A stretch of 64,000 nt of DNA from Maribacter cobaltidurans (GTDB lineage Bacteria; Bacteroidota; Bacteroidia; Flavobacteriales; Flavobacteriaceae): contig NZ_CP022957.1 of assembly GCF_002269385.1 (NCBI RefSeq), positions 62,001 to 126,000 on the forward strand. Direction: 5' to 3'. Below the pieces are notes generated by a model. The model was given only the letters and a program-made list of their open reading frames with translations, was not told where the DNA came from and made no database searches. Position numbers and translations under genes: made by a program. Shown here piece by piece: positions 52,982 to 62,122 of the stretch. The stretch's first letter is position 1. The number at the start of each line of letters is the position of its first letter.

Positions 52982-53935
52982 CTAATTTTGATGTTCAATA
53001 GTTCTATAGGCCTCAATAACCTTCTTCACGAGTTTATGGCGTATCACGTCCTTATCATCCAAATAAATAATTTCGATGCCTTCTACATTTTGGAGTATCA
53101 ATAAGGCCTCCTTAAGCCCGGAAATGGTTCGCCTTGGCAAATCTATCTGGCCCGGATCCCCTGTCAATAAGAATTTGGCATTTCTTCCCATACGGGTAAG
53201 AAACATTTTCATTTGTGCATGGGTAGTGTTCTGGGCTTCATCCAAGATGACAAAGGCATCGTCCAAGGTTCTTCCTCGCATAAAGGCCATTGGGGCAATC
53301 TGTATGGTACCGTTCTCAATATAATGGGCCAATTTTTCGGCAGGTATCATGTCCCTTAGGGCATCATATAAAGGTTGCATGTAAGGATCTAGCTTTTCCT
53401 TTAAATCACCTGGCAAAAAACCCAAATTCTCTCCAGCTTCAACAGCGGGTCTAGTCAATATAATTCTTCGCACCTGCTTTTCCTTCAAAGCTTTTACCGC
53501 CAAGGCAACCCCGGTATATGTTTTCCCGGTTCCGGCCGGACCTATAGCAAACACCATGTCGTTTTTTCTAGCGGCATCCACCAAACGACGTTGATTGACG
53601 GTCTGGGCCTTTATTAACCTGCCGCTAACCCCATGTACCAAAGTTTCTCCGCTATTTTCAGGACCATGGTAATCCTTGCCGTCATTACTGGTGAGCACCC
53701 TTTCAATGCTATTTTCGTCGAGTTTATTATACTTGATGAAATGCTCGGTGAGCATGTCAAAGCGCTTGTCAAACTCCTCCAACTGCTCCTCTTCGCCATA
53801 GGCCTTTATTTTATTACCTCTGGCTACAATTTTAAGTTTCGGAAAATATTTTTTTAGAAGTTCTATATTTTCATTTTGTTGTCCAAAAAACTCTCTTGGG
53901 CTAACTTCGGTGAGTTCTAATACGATTTCGTTCAA
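52982..53935 (-). CDS. phoH: PhoH family ATPase
   Basis: A 317-residue protein from a TTG start at 53935 ([20 protein letters not shown] follows). The longer frame to 54109 runs across the promoter region and into the divergent gene and is rejected. An N-terminal KH-like RNA-binding part (about 20-95) precedes the P-loop ATPase domain, with Walker [12 protein letters not shown] and Walker [10 protein letters not shown], as in PhoH/YbeZ. YbeZ works with the RNase YbeY in ribosome maturation; ybeY is not adjacent here. It is followed at 5 nt by purC. Confidence 0.92.
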   Translation of the reverse strand: MNEIVLELTEVSPREFFGQQNENIELLKKYFPKLKIVARGNKIKAYGEEEQLEEFDKRFDMLTEHFIKYNKLDENSIERVLTSNDGKDYHGPENSGETLVHGVSGRLIKAQTVNQRRLVDAARKNDMVFAIGPAGTGKTYTGVALAVKALKEKQVRRIILTRPAVEAGENLGFLPGDLKEKLDPYMQPLYDALRDMIPAEKLAHYIENGTIQIAPMAFMRGRTLDDAFVILDEAQNTTHAQMKMFLTRMGRNAKFLLTGDPGQIDLPRRTISGLKEALLILQNVEGIEIIYLDDKDVIRHKLVKKVIEAYRTIEHQN

Positions 53936-54002
53936 ACAGTGGGATTTTGAAGATTTTAATTGGGCCAAGTTTAATTTCGCCCGGCTATTTTTTTGTTTAA
54001 TT

Positions 54003-54035
54003 TTGTATATCAAATTTAAGCAAAAATTAAGTTTG
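54003..54035 (+). promoter_or_regulatory. Promoter of the SAM-hydroxide gene (TTG-N22-TAAGTTTG)
   Basis: -33 TTG at 54003-54005, 22-nt spacer, -7 TAAGTTTG at 54028-54035; the ATG is 29 nt further. It overlaps the phoH promoter on the other strand. Confidence 0.6.
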
Positions 54036-54044
54036 CCTAACCAA
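54011..54044 (-). promoter_or_regulatory. Promoter of phoH-purC (TTG-N23-TAAATTTG)
   Basis: Minus strand -33 TTG at 54044-54042, 23-nt spacer, -7 TAAATTTG at 54018-54011. The leader to the phoH TTG start is about 70 nt. Confidence 0.55.
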
Positions 54045-54064
54045 AAACATATCAACATTGCTGC

Positions 54065-54895
54065 ATGGCAATCATTACCCTTACTACCGATTTTGGATTG
54101 AAAGACCACTTTGTTGGGGTTCTAAAAGGTTCTATTTACAGTGAATTGCCCGATGCCAAAATTGTTGATATTTCCCATAACGTGGCTCCCTTCAACATAC
54201 AGGAGTGTGCCTATATCGTTAAAAATTCCTTTAATAGCTTCCCTAAAGGGTCCATCCACATTGTAGGTGTAGACTCCGAAGCCACTCAGGAAAACCAGCA
54301 TATTGTAGTGCTCATTGACGGACATTATTTTATTAGTGCCAATACAGGAGTCATAGGACTTATTACTTCGGAAATAAAACCTGAAAAAACTGTTGAGATA
54401 AAGATACCGGATCCCATGCATGGTTCGTTTCCCGTTTTAAGTGTGTTCGTTCGCGTTGCCTGCCATATTGCCCGTGGCGGTACCTTGGAAGTAATTGGAA
54501 AACCGTTCAGCGAACTCAAGGACTTACGTGAATTTATGCCGCGAATTGTAGACGAAGGCAATAAAATAGTTGGTAGTGTCATCTATATAGACAATTATGG
54601 AAACGTGGTAACCAATATTCAAAAACACCTTTTTGAAGCCTATAGAAAAGGTCGCGAATTCGAATTGTTGGTACGCAACCACAAAATCAGAAAAATACAT
54701 AAGGCGTATACTGATATCATTGATTACAGTGTAGAAAAAAGTAAGCGAAAAGGGGACGGTGACCTTTTGGCCCTGTTCAATTCATCTGAATATTTAGAGC
54801 TGGCCATTTACAAAAGTAATCTTAAAACCGTTGGCGGAGCGGCCACATTATTAGGCTTGGATTACAGGGATACCATAATTGTAGACTTTTTATAA
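54065..54895 (+). CDS. S-adenosyl-L-methionine hydroxide adenosyltransferase (DUF62 family)
   Basis: A 276-residue protein opening IITLTTDFGLKDHFVGVLKG, the signature of the DUF62/SAM-hydroxide adenosyltransferase family, with VHIVGVDSEA, GVIGLIT and IYIDNYGNVVTNI further on. The Asp-Arg/His set used to activate water in place of chloride or fluoride is the family's hallmark. The enzyme splits SAM to adenosine and methionine; its role in the cell is unclear. It is divergent from phoH with interleaved promoters. Confidence 0.92.
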   Translation: MAIITLTTDFGLKDHFVGVLKGSIYSELPDAKIVDISHNVAPFNIQECAYIVKNSFNSFPKGSIHIVGVDSEATQENQHIVVLIDGHYFISANTGVIGLITSEIKPEKTVEIKIPDPMHGSFPVLSVFVRVACHIARGGTLEVIGKPFSELKDLREFMPRIVDEGNKIVGSVIYIDNYGNVVTNIQKHLFEAYRKGREFELLVRNHKIRKIHKAYTDIIDYSVEKSKRKGDGDLLALFNSSEYLELAIYKSNLKTVGGAATLLGLDYRDTIIVDFL

Positions 54896-55200
54896 ATATA
54901 TCCCTTGAACCGCGTAGAATGACGGTTAAGTAGTTGCATCGATTTTAAATTAATTGGTCTTGAACAAAATCCAAATCACTCTCATAGTTGATAACTCCCA
55001 ATAGGAGTTCCGTTAAATCCCTATTCAACCCCTATAAAAAGGAACTTCTTCCATCTTTGGACCACCGCATGACTGTTAATAAGTTTGTTTCCGATAAATA
55101 AGCTTTTAAAATATCTTTGTTTGATGCTAAAAGTCTTAACCTAGAGCCATTTTTAATGGTTAATGGGCTTTAGAGATTGAAACAAAATATAGAACAACCA
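54896..55200. other. 305-nt spacer upstream of dnaN
   Basis: It contains a short inverted repeat, AACTCC-CAATA-GGAGTT (54993-55009), without a T-run, and the dnaN promoter box. No open frame or RNA gene was recognised. Confidence 0.6.
55112..55119 (+). promoter_or_regulatory. dnaN -7 promoter box TATCTTTG
   Basis: An exact TAnnTTTG match, with a TTG 24 nt upstream (55085-55087), slightly wide. The dnaN ATG is about 80 nt downstream, so this gene has a longer leader than most here. Confidence 0.5.
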
Positions 55201-56319
55201 ATGAAATTTATTGTCTCCAGTACCTATTTACTAAAACAACTTCAAATATTGGGTGGTGTTATCAACAATAGCAACACGCTTCCTATTTTGGATAATTTTT
55301 TGTTTGACTTGAATAAGGACAAACTAACGGTGTCAGCCTCTGACTTGGAGACTACTATGAGTTCCGTTTTAAATGTTGACTCTGACAATGAAGGAACTAT
55401 AGCAGTTCCTGCAAGGCTTCTTCTGGATACGCTAAAAACCTTTCCAGAACAACCATTGACCTTCATAGTGGCCGATAACAACACAGTGGAAATCAGTTCA
55501 AACCATGGCAAGTATGCCTTAGCGTATGCGGACGGGGCCGAGTTCCCAAAAGCTGTGGAACTTTCCAGCCCTAGCTCAACGACGTTATTGGGCGATATTC
55601 TGGCTACTGCAATAAATAAGACCATCTTCGCTGCTGGGAACGATGATTTGAGACCGGTTATGAGCGGCGTGTTTTTTCAATTTACCCCAGAGAGTTTGAC
55701 CTTTGTGGCTACAGATGCCCACAAATTGGTAAAATATCAAAGGGAAGACGTATCCGCCTCCGAGGTGGCAGAATTCATCATGCCCAAAAAGCCTCTTACC
55801 TTATTAAAAGGAATATTGTCAGGAAGCGAGTCGGATGTATTGATAGAATATAATGACAGTAATGCAAAATTCACTTTTGATGATACGGAACTTATTTGTA
55901 GGCTAATCGATGGGAAATATCCCAATTACGAAGCCGTAATTCCAAAGGAAAATCCCAACAAACTTACGATTGCAAGAAATCAGTTTTTAAGTTCGGTTAA
56001 AAGGGTTTCGATCTTTTCCAATAAAACAACACATCAAATACGTTTAAAAATAGCTGGAGCTGAATTGAATATCTCTGCAGAGGATATCGACTACTCCAAT
56101 AAGGCTGAGGAACGATTGACCTGCTCTTATCAAGGAGACGATATGCAGATTGGGTTCAATTCAAGATTCCTTACCGAAATGTTGAACAATTTGGGATCCG
56201 ACGAAGTTTCTCTGGAAATGAGTTTACCCAATCGTGCGGGAATTTTAACACCGATAGATGGTTTGGACGAGGGGGAAAATGTAACTATGTTGGTTATGCC
56301 GGTTATGCTGAACAATTAA
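55201..56319 (+). CDS. dnaN: DNA polymerase III beta subunit (sliding clamp)
   Basis: A 372-residue clamp from ATG 55201 (MKFIVSSTYLLKQLQ); the TTG at 55177 is rejected because the clamp N-terminus begins at the ATG. Three clamp domains follow one another (about 1-120, 125-245 and 250-372), with the conserved FVATDAHKL and the end MLVMPVMLNN, as MPMR-like closing strand. It tethers polymerase to DNA. A terminator follows. dnaA is not adjacent, so this does not mark the origin. Confidence 0.96.
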   Translation: MKFIVSSTYLLKQLQILGGVINNSNTLPILDNFLFDLNKDKLTVSASDLETTMSSVLNVDSDNEGTIAVPARLLLDTLKTFPEQPLTFIVADNNTVEISSNHGKYALAYADGAEFPKAVELSSPSSTTLLGDILATAINKTIFAAGNDDLRPVMSGVFFQFTPESLTFVATDAHKLVKYQREDVSASEVAEFIMPKKPLTLLKGILSGSESDVLIEYNDSNAKFTFDDTELICRLIDGKYPNYEAVIPKENPNKLTIARNQFLSSVKRVSIFSNKTTHQIRLKIAGAELNISAEDIDYSNKAEERLTCSYQGDDMQIGFNSRFLTEMLNNLGSDEVSLEMSLPNRAGILTPIDGLDEGENVTMLVMPVMLNN

Positions 56320-56335
56320 ATACCAACCTATATAA

Positions 56336-56367
56336 GAAAAAGGGGACCAAATTTGGCCCCTTTTTTT
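56336..56367. terminator. Bidirectional terminator after dnaN
   Basis: The hairpin AAAAAGGGGACCAAA / TTTGGCCCCTTTTT has one bulged A and T-runs on both strands. It separates dnaN from the convergent DUF4870 gene. Confidence 0.85.
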
Positions 56368-56375
56368 ATTTTATA

Positions 56376-56741
56376 CTAGGAAATGAAACGAATGGTTCCA
56401 AAGTAACTGGGAGATTCCCCATTGGCGGCCTTAACTGCATTTACTATGGGCATCACAAAGGATAAAATTCCGGTGAAAATCAATAATAATATGCCGGCTC
56501 CCAATAATAAAATGGCAGGTATCCCGATAATCACATAAAGAATTAAACTTAACTGAAGATTGATAATGGCCTTGCCATGTTCGTTCATTCCAATTACGGA
56601 ATCTTTGGTACTGAGCCATATTACAAAAGGTACGATAAGCCCTCCAAAACCCGTAATATAATCCAGATATTGACTCAAATGGGCTATAATTAGTAGATTC
56701 CTATCTTCCCTAAGAGCTATATTTTGATTTACTACTTCCAT
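56376..56741 (-). CDS. DUF4870 domain membrane protein
   Basis: A 121-residue protein with three hydrophobic helices (about 18-44, 62-92 and a short third one); LIIAHLSQYLDYITGFGGLIVPFVIWL is the usual start of the DUF4870 family, and the end is ESPSYFGTIRFI. The function is unknown. It is transcribed towards dnaN with the shared terminator between them. Confidence 0.88.
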   Translation of the reverse strand: MEVVNQNIALREDRNLLIIAHLSQYLDYITGFGGLIVPFVIWLSTKDSVIGMNEHGKAIINLQLSLILYVIIGIPAILLLGAGILLLIFTGILSFVMPIVNAVKAANGESPSYFGTIRFIS

Positions 56742-56818
56742 TTTTTGATTGATTTTAAAGATGAATAACTACTTATATGACGAATAAATAGACAAATTGT
56801 TACAAAATTAAGGATAAG

Positions 56819-57229
56819 CTACACCTTTTTTTGTAGCTTTTTCAGCTTCTCGGATTCCTTAAACAGCCTATCATTTAGCTTGTCTATTTTCTTTTTTATT
56901 TTTTCAATATCCTTAGGTGAAAGTTTTCCTTTATGGATATTCCTTTCCATTTTATCTTTGAGGGAGCTTACTTGCTTTTCCATTTTGGAAATATCCTTTT
57001 TTGTAGACGAAATATCCTTTTCTAGTTTCTCGGCCTTTTTAGCCTCCTTTTCCAAACGATCTTGCTTTTTTTCTTTTTTCTGTTTTTTATTGACCTCCCT
57101 CCTAACCTTCCTTAATTCCATCCGTTCCTCTTTTCCCATAGTGTCCTGGGAATTCTCGGTTACCTCTTGTGCAGAAAGGCTAAACCCGTATAAGAATAAA
57201 AAGCAAACAAGTAAGAACACTTTTTTCAT
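56819..57229 (-). CDS. Secreted Lys/Glu-rich coiled-coil protein, unknown function
   Basis: A 136-residue protein with a signal peptide (1-20, cut after LSAQ) followed by a highly charged helical coiled coil (about 35-136) made of Lys and Glu heptads. Low complexity prevents a family call. It may bind membrane or polyanions in the periplasm; no motif supports more. Confidence 0.7.
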   Translation of the reverse strand: MKKVFLLVCFLFLYGFSLSAQEVTENSQDTMGKEERMELRKVRREVNKKQKKEKKQDRLEKEAKKAEKLEKDISSTKKDISKMEKQVSSLKDKMERNIHKGKLSPKDIEKIKKKIDKLNDRLFKESEKLKKLQKKV

Positions 57230-57291
57230 ATTTTCATCTCAATTTGGTCATCCATTGAATGTAATAATAAATACGCTCTCCTAAAAATCAA

Positions 57292-57322
57292 CTGGCAACA
57301 ACTTTCTAAATGACTATTTTTG
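57292..57322 (+). promoter_or_regulatory. mnmE promoter (CTG-N20-TATTTTTG)
   Basis: -7 TATTTTTG at 57315-57322, with a near-consensus -33 CTG at 57292-57294 and 20-nt spacing. Only 4 nt separate the box from the mnmE ATG. Confidence 0.55.
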
Positions 57323-57326
57323 CAGT

Positions 57327-58733
57327 ATGAATAGAAACGAGACCATAGTGGCTTTGGCTACGGCTTCGGGAGCTGGTGCCATTGCGGTTATTAGGGTATC
57401 TGGAAAAAATGCCATCTCCATAAGCTCGGAGCTGTTTAAGTCTGTAAGTGGAAAAAAGCTCGAAGAGCAAAAAACCCATACCATACATTTGGGCCACATT
57501 ATGGATGGCGCCCAGATTTTGGACGAGGTCTTAGTGTCCGTATTCAAGGGACCGCATTCGTATACGGGCGAAAACGTGGTCGAGATATCCTGTCATGGCT
57601 CCCCATATATACAACAGGAAATCATTCAACTGTTTTTAAGAAACGGTTGCCGAATGGCCGAAGCCGGCGAATTTACCTTGCAGGCCTTTTTAAACGGTAA
57701 AATGGATTTGAGCCAGGCAGAGGCCGTTGCCGATTTAATCGCTTCTGAAAACGCTGCAAATCATCAAATAGCCATGCAACAAATGCGAGGGGGCTTTAGC
57801 GGTGAAATTCAAAAATTAAGGGAACAGCTATTAAATTTTGCCTCGCTTATAGAATTGGAGCTTGACTTTGCGGAAGAGGACGTGGAATTTGCCGATCGCA
57901 CCCAATTTAAAGCTTTGGTCAATCGAATACAGGAGGTATTAAAAAGGTTAGTTAATTCCTTTGCCATTGGTAATGTATTAAAAAACGGTATTCCGGTGGC
58001 CATTGTAGGCGAACCCAATGTAGGCAAATCCACGCTTTTAAATGCTCTTTTGAATGAAGATCGCGCTATCGTATCGGACATTGCCGGAACCACGAGGGAC
58101 AGTATAGAGGATGAAATAACCATTAGCGGTATCGGTTTTAGATTCATAGATACAGCTGGTATCCGAGATACTGAAGATGTGGTGGAGAGTATTGGTATAA
58201 AAAAAACATTTGAAAAAATAGCACAATCGCAAGTCATCATTTTATTGGTGGATGGAAGTAACTTAAACTTGGTCGATTCCCATACCGATAAATTGTCCAA
58301 TATTCATTTGGAAGCCAATAAAATTAGAAGTACAAATCCAGAAAAGCCTTTTTTACTTTTAGTGAATAAATCCGATGTGCTTTCGGAAGAAACAAAGAAT
58401 ATCATTAAAACCGAATTGGAGGATGCCCATTTTATTTCGGCAAAAACCGGCAATGGTGTTGATGAATTACAAAACCGGTTACTTGAATTTGTGAATACGG
58501 GTGCCTTGCGAAATAATGAGACCATTGTAACCAATAGTCGCCATTACGATTCTCTCTTAAGGGCTTTGCAGGCCATAGAAAAGGTTCAAATAGGTTTGGG
58601 CGAAGACCTATCCTCTGACTTAATGGCCATTGATGTAAAGGAAACCTTATATCATTTGGGCGAAATCACCGGAGAGGTTACCAATGATGAACTTTTAGGT
58701 AATATATTCGCCAATTTCTGCATCGGGAAGTAA
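57327..58733 (+). CDS. mnmE: tRNA modification GTPase MnmE
   Basis: A 468-residue GTPase that, with MnmG, installs the carboxymethylaminomethyl group on wobble uridine 34. The N-terminal folate-binding domain (about 1-120) has TIVALATASGAGAIAVIRVSG; the GTPase domain has G1 GEPNVGKST, G3 DTAGIRDTED and G4 NKSD, with DIAGTTRD; the C-terminus ends FANFCIGK with the essential Cys. The ATG is just after a promoter box. The PHP phosphatase gene follows after 20 nt. Confidence 0.97.
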   Translation: MNRNETIVALATASGAGAIAVIRVSGKNAISISSELFKSVSGKKLEEQKTHTIHLGHIMDGAQILDEVLVSVFKGPHSYTGENVVEISCHGSPYIQQEIIQLFLRNGCRMAEAGEFTLQAFLNGKMDLSQAEAVADLIASENAANHQIAMQQMRGGFSGEIQKLREQLLNFASLIELELDFAEEDVEFADRTQFKALVNRIQEVLKRLVNSFAIGNVLKNGIPVAIVGEPNVGKSTLLNALLNEDRAIVSDIAGTTRDSIEDEITISGIGFRFIDTAGIRDTEDVVESIGIKKTFEKIAQSQVIILLVDGSNLNLVDSHTDKLSNIHLEANKIRSTNPEKPFLLLVNKSDVLSEETKNIIKTELEDAHFISAKTGNGVDELQNRLLEFVNTGALRNNETIVTNSRHYDSLLRALQAIEKVQIGLGEDLSSDLMAIDVKETLYHLGEITGEVTNDELLGNIFANFCIGK

Positions 58734-58753
58734 AACCATTTTAAACAAATTAA

Positions 58754-59497
58754 ATGTTTAGTTTTTTTACAAAGAAGAAATTTTTGATAGACTACTTAGA
58801 GGGCTTTGTGGACATTCACAACCACATTCTTCCGGGCATTGACGACGGTGCAAAAACAGTCGAAGATTCGTTAGCACTTATTAAAGGTTTTGCCGAGTTT
58901 GGCGTAACGGATTTTATCTGTACGCCCCATATCATGGAGAACTATTATCCCAATACTCCAAAAACCATTCGTAATTCCTTAATGTTGCTTCAAAATGCCT
59001 TAAAAAAGTACGATTTAAGCAAGGTATATATTGAAGCGGCTGCAGAGCACATGATAGATTCCGGGTTTGAGGGTAGGTTGGAAGAACATAAGATAATGCC
59101 ACTTGCAGATAATTATATCCTCATAGAGATGTCCTATTTACAGCCTTCTTTGAATCTATATGATATGGTAGAAAAAATTTCTGAAAATAAACTCTATCCT
59201 ATCTTGGCCCATCCTGAACGCTATAATTTTCTACACGGAAAAATCAAATCCTTTGAAGAGTTCAAAAAGAAAGGAATGCTCCTCCAATTGAACATACTGT
59301 CCGTTTCCGGATATTATGGCAAGGAGGTACAGAAGACAGCCTTATCCCTATTGGATAATAACCTGTTGGACTTTGTAGCAACGGACATCCATAACACCAG
59401 ACAGCTAACTGCTCTTAAAGAAATGGAACTTAAAGAACAGACCATAGATGTACTAAAACCTATCATCGAAAGGACGACCTATAATTTTCGAAAATAA
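58754..59497 (+). CDS. PHP-type tyrosine-protein phosphatase (CpsB/CapC family)
   Basis: A 247-residue metal-dependent protein phosphatase. Metal ligands are in VDIHNHILPGIDDGAKTVEDS, ICTPHIM, ILAHPERY and FVATDIHNT. CpsB/CapC enzymes remove phosphate from the C-terminal tyrosines of BY-kinases and so control capsule export. The matching kinase is encoded just downstream on the other strand (59704-62079), which fits. The start is 20 nt after mnmE. Confidence 0.9.
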   Translation: MFSFFTKKKFLIDYLEGFVDIHNHILPGIDDGAKTVEDSLALIKGFAEFGVTDFICTPHIMENYYPNTPKTIRNSLMLLQNALKKYDLSKVYIEAAAEHMIDSGFEGRLEEHKIMPLADNYILIEMSYLQPSLNLYDMVEKISENKLYPILAHPERYNFLHGKIKSFEEFKKKGMLLQLNILSVSGYYGKEVQKTALSLLDNNLLDFVATDIHNTRQLTALKEMELKEQTIDVLKPIIERTTYNFRK

Positions 59498-59600
59498 GGT
59501 GTACTAGGCAGTTTTAAGATAACTGGAGAAAATTCTCAAGGATTTGATTATTAAAAAATCGCAAACACCGAATTCCAAGATTTAAATAAAAAGACAAAAA

Positions 59601-59644
59601 TACCCCATTTTCAAGGCAAGCCCTGAAACGGGGTAGATTTTTTA
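59601..59644. terminator. Bidirectional hairpin terminator
   Basis: TACCCCATTTTCAAGGC pairs with GCCCTGAAACGGGGTA with few mismatches, followed by GATTTTTT, and preceded by an A-rich stretch on the other side. It separates the convergent phosphatase and kinase genes in a 206-nt gap that is otherwise empty. Confidence 0.75.
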
Positions 59645-59703
59645 CAGTAATAAATGTGGATACCCTTGATTGTAGGGCTTGGTTTATTTCTGAATATGGG
59701 TAT

Positions 59704-62079
59704 TTAAAATTTCCACCATTTCTTGGTTGTTTTGCTATAGCCATAACCATATTTTCCACCATAACCAAGATTATCCAAACTAACATCATTTACGACAAAA
59801 GAAAGATTTTTCAATTTTCCTTCTTCCTTAAGTTGAAGCGGGAATTCAACCGCTTTTGTTTCGGTAACCCCAGCTCGTGTTACATACACAAGATGGTCTG
59901 CGTACGGAGTGATTAATAAGGTATCACTTACCACCATTAAAGGGGCCGTATCTACGATAACGTAGTCGTACTTCTGCGAAACGTTATCAAATAGTTCCTT
60001 AACCCGATCGCTCATTAAAAGTTCTGCGGGGTTGGGCGGTATTTTACCGGAATAAATGACATCTATGGTATTATGATGCACCAACATGGGATTGATAATA
60101 TCGCTAACCTCAATAGATTCATTATGAATGTATTCTGTAAGGCCGGCATCCTTGTTTCGTTCCGTACGCTTCATTTTATCCACGGAGTCCCCGGTAAAAA
60201 AAGAATAAAATTTCGGATTTCTAATATCCGCACCAATTAGTAACACTTTTTTGTTGGTACTGGCCAATATCATGGCCAAATTTGTTGAAATAAAAGTCTT
60301 TCCTTCCCCGGGTACACTTGAAGTAATAAAAACCTTATTGTTCTTCCCTAATACTCCCTCTTTTTTGGATTTTATGAGATAATCCAAATTGGTTCTAAAG
60401 ATTCGTAGTGACTCAGCCAATACGGAGCGATCATCCTTTATGATTAATTTGGCGTCTTTATTGCCCAGCTTTGGAACTTCGCCCAATACTGGCACATCTT
60501 TGGTAATATCCTCAAGACTATGCTTGTTATGTATTTTATTATCCAAAAGATTTTTGGCATAAATTAGGCCAAAGGGCACTAAAAGCCCTAAAATTATAGA
60601 AGCCAAATAGGTAATGGCAGACTTTGGTTTAACGGGATTTTGTTGAACCAAATGGGCCATATCGATTACCTTGGATTTAGGAGAACTGGAAGCCATAGCG
60701 ATTTGCGACTCTTCCCGTTTCTGTAGAAGATATAAAAAGAGGGATTCCGTAGTCTGTTGTTGCCGTTCTATATCCCTCAATTTACGGGAGGTAGTAGGTG
60801 CAGAATAAATTTTGGAATTGATTCTCGACAACTGACCTGACAAATTGTTTACCTGTAATCCTAAATTTCTTTCAACCCCGGATAAACTGGATTGTATGGT
60901 CTGCTTTAGTCCTGATAATTGTTGATCTAAATTGACAATAATCGGGTTCTGTGCATCTGCACTTTTTAGCAGTCGTTTTCTTTCCAACGCCAATTCATTA
61001 TATTTAGCGGTAGCACTGGAAATGCTAGGATCTGTTAACCCAACATTGGCTGGAAGCACTTCAAAACCATTCTCCTCGGACAAATATTGGTTCATGCCAC
61101 TAGCTATGTTCAACTGCGTCCTGGCATTCTCCAATTCTTGTCTATTTGCCGCACTCAAATTGACGGCAATGTTGGATTCACTAGCCAAGTCGGTAATACC
61201 TCTTTCCGTTTTAAATTCTTGGGCATCCTGATCTACGGAACTCAACTCCGATGAAATATCCAAAATCCGTTCATTGATAAAATTAGAAGTGCGATCTGCA
61301 ATTATTTTTTTATCCTCTATGGCATTAGCATTGTATACATAAATTAACCTGTTAAGGATATCTATACTTTTTTGGGGAATGGCATCGGTTAAGGAAATGG
61401 TAATGATATTCGATTTGTCACCAGTCGCCTGAATCATTGTCTTAGCCTGGTAACCTTCTGCCACTTTAAAAATGGGGGTAATACTGACTGATAATTTTTT
61501 ACCTATATAATTTTTAAGATATTTAGCGTCAGGCGTTATGACAATGTCACCAATGGAAGTAGGTATATTTTCTCCGTAGGTATAGGATTTGAAAGGTCCA
61601 TCCTCTTCAAGACTAAAACCAAAGCTATTCTGATTGTTCGGTTCCAAAAAGAAAACCAGTTCAGATTCATTGATCAAGGAATCGCTCTCAATAAAATTCA
61701 CGTTGATCGGTCTGTCTGAATATATTTCCGAACTTTTCACATTACCAAGGACCTGGTACTTTATATTTAACTTAAGGTTTTGGACTACTTCAATAAAGTT
61801 AGATCTAGAATTTAAAATTTCTATTTCATCCTCAACCTTATTTATCCCGCCTACACCCAAAATATCCAAGTCGTTAAAGGCGGCAAGTTCAGAGGAAGCA
61901 TTCTGCTCTTCTATAATATGAATTTTGACCTGTCCCGCATACTCAGGAGTGGCATATCGCAAATATAGAAATGCCAAGAGAATACCTATAGTTCCACCTA
62001 TTACAAACCACTTCCATTTTTTGGTATATACCTTTACTACGTCTTCTATTTCCATTGTTTTGTTATCTGGTCCTCCCAT
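59704..62079 (-). CDS. Capsule/EPS BY-kinase (Wzc-like polysaccharide co-polymerase)
   Basis: A 791-residue inner membrane protein: Wzz-type domain between two membrane helices (about 24-41 and 490-515), a periplasmic coiled coil with GNVR-type region, then the tyrosine autokinase. Kinase motifs: Walker A SSVPGEGKTFIS, Walker A' VLLIGADIRNPK and Walker B YVIVDTAPLM. The C-terminal tail has a tyrosine cluster (GYGGKYGYGYSK). Autophosphorylation of this tail controls export of the polysaccharide. It follows the Wza-type gene by 43 nt and faces the phosphatase gene. Confidence 0.95.
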   Translation of the reverse strand: MGGPDNKTMEIEDVVKVYTKKWKWFVIGGTIGILLAFLYLRYATPEYAGQVKIHIIEEQNASSELAAFNDLDILGVGGINKVEDEIEILNSRSNFIEVVQNLKLNIKYQVLGNVKSSEIYSDRPINVNFIESDSLINESELVFFLEPNNQNSFGFSLEEDGPFKSYTYGENIPTSIGDIVITPDAKYLKNYIGKKLSVSITPIFKVAEGYQAKTMIQATGDKSNIITISLTDAIPQKSIDILNRLIYVYNANAIEDKKIIADRTSNFINERILDISSELSSVDQDAQEFKTERGITDLASESNIAVNLSAANRQELENARTQLNIASGMNQYLSEENGFEVLPANVGLTDPSISSATAKYNELALERKRLLKSADAQNPIIVNLDQQLSGLKQTIQSSLSGVERNLGLQVNNLSGQLSRINSKIYSAPTTSRKLRDIERQQQTTESLFLYLLQKREESQIAMASSSPKSKVIDMAHLVQQNPVKPKSAITYLASIILGLLVPFGLIYAKNLLDNKIHNKHSLEDITKDVPVLGEVPKLGNKDAKLIIKDDRSVLAESLRIFRTNLDYLIKSKKEGVLGKNNKVFITSSVPGEGKTFISTNLAMILASTNKKVLLIGADIRNPKFYSFFTGDSVDKMKRTERNKDAGLTEYIHNESIEVSDIINPMLVHHNTIDVIYSGKIPPNPAELLMSDRVKELFDNVSQKYDYVIVDTAPLMVVSDTLLITPYADHLVYVTRAGVTETKAVEFPLQLKEEGKLKNLSFVVNDVSLDNLGYGGKYGYGYSKTTKKWWKF

Positions 62080-62122
62080 AGTTGTGATAAAAATGAATTA
62101 CAGAGATTTAAGAATAGCTATA

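Noticed and set aside
53936-54109. N-terminal extension of phoH
   Set aside because: It crosses both promoters and enters the divergent gene. TTG at 53935 begins the family N-terminus.
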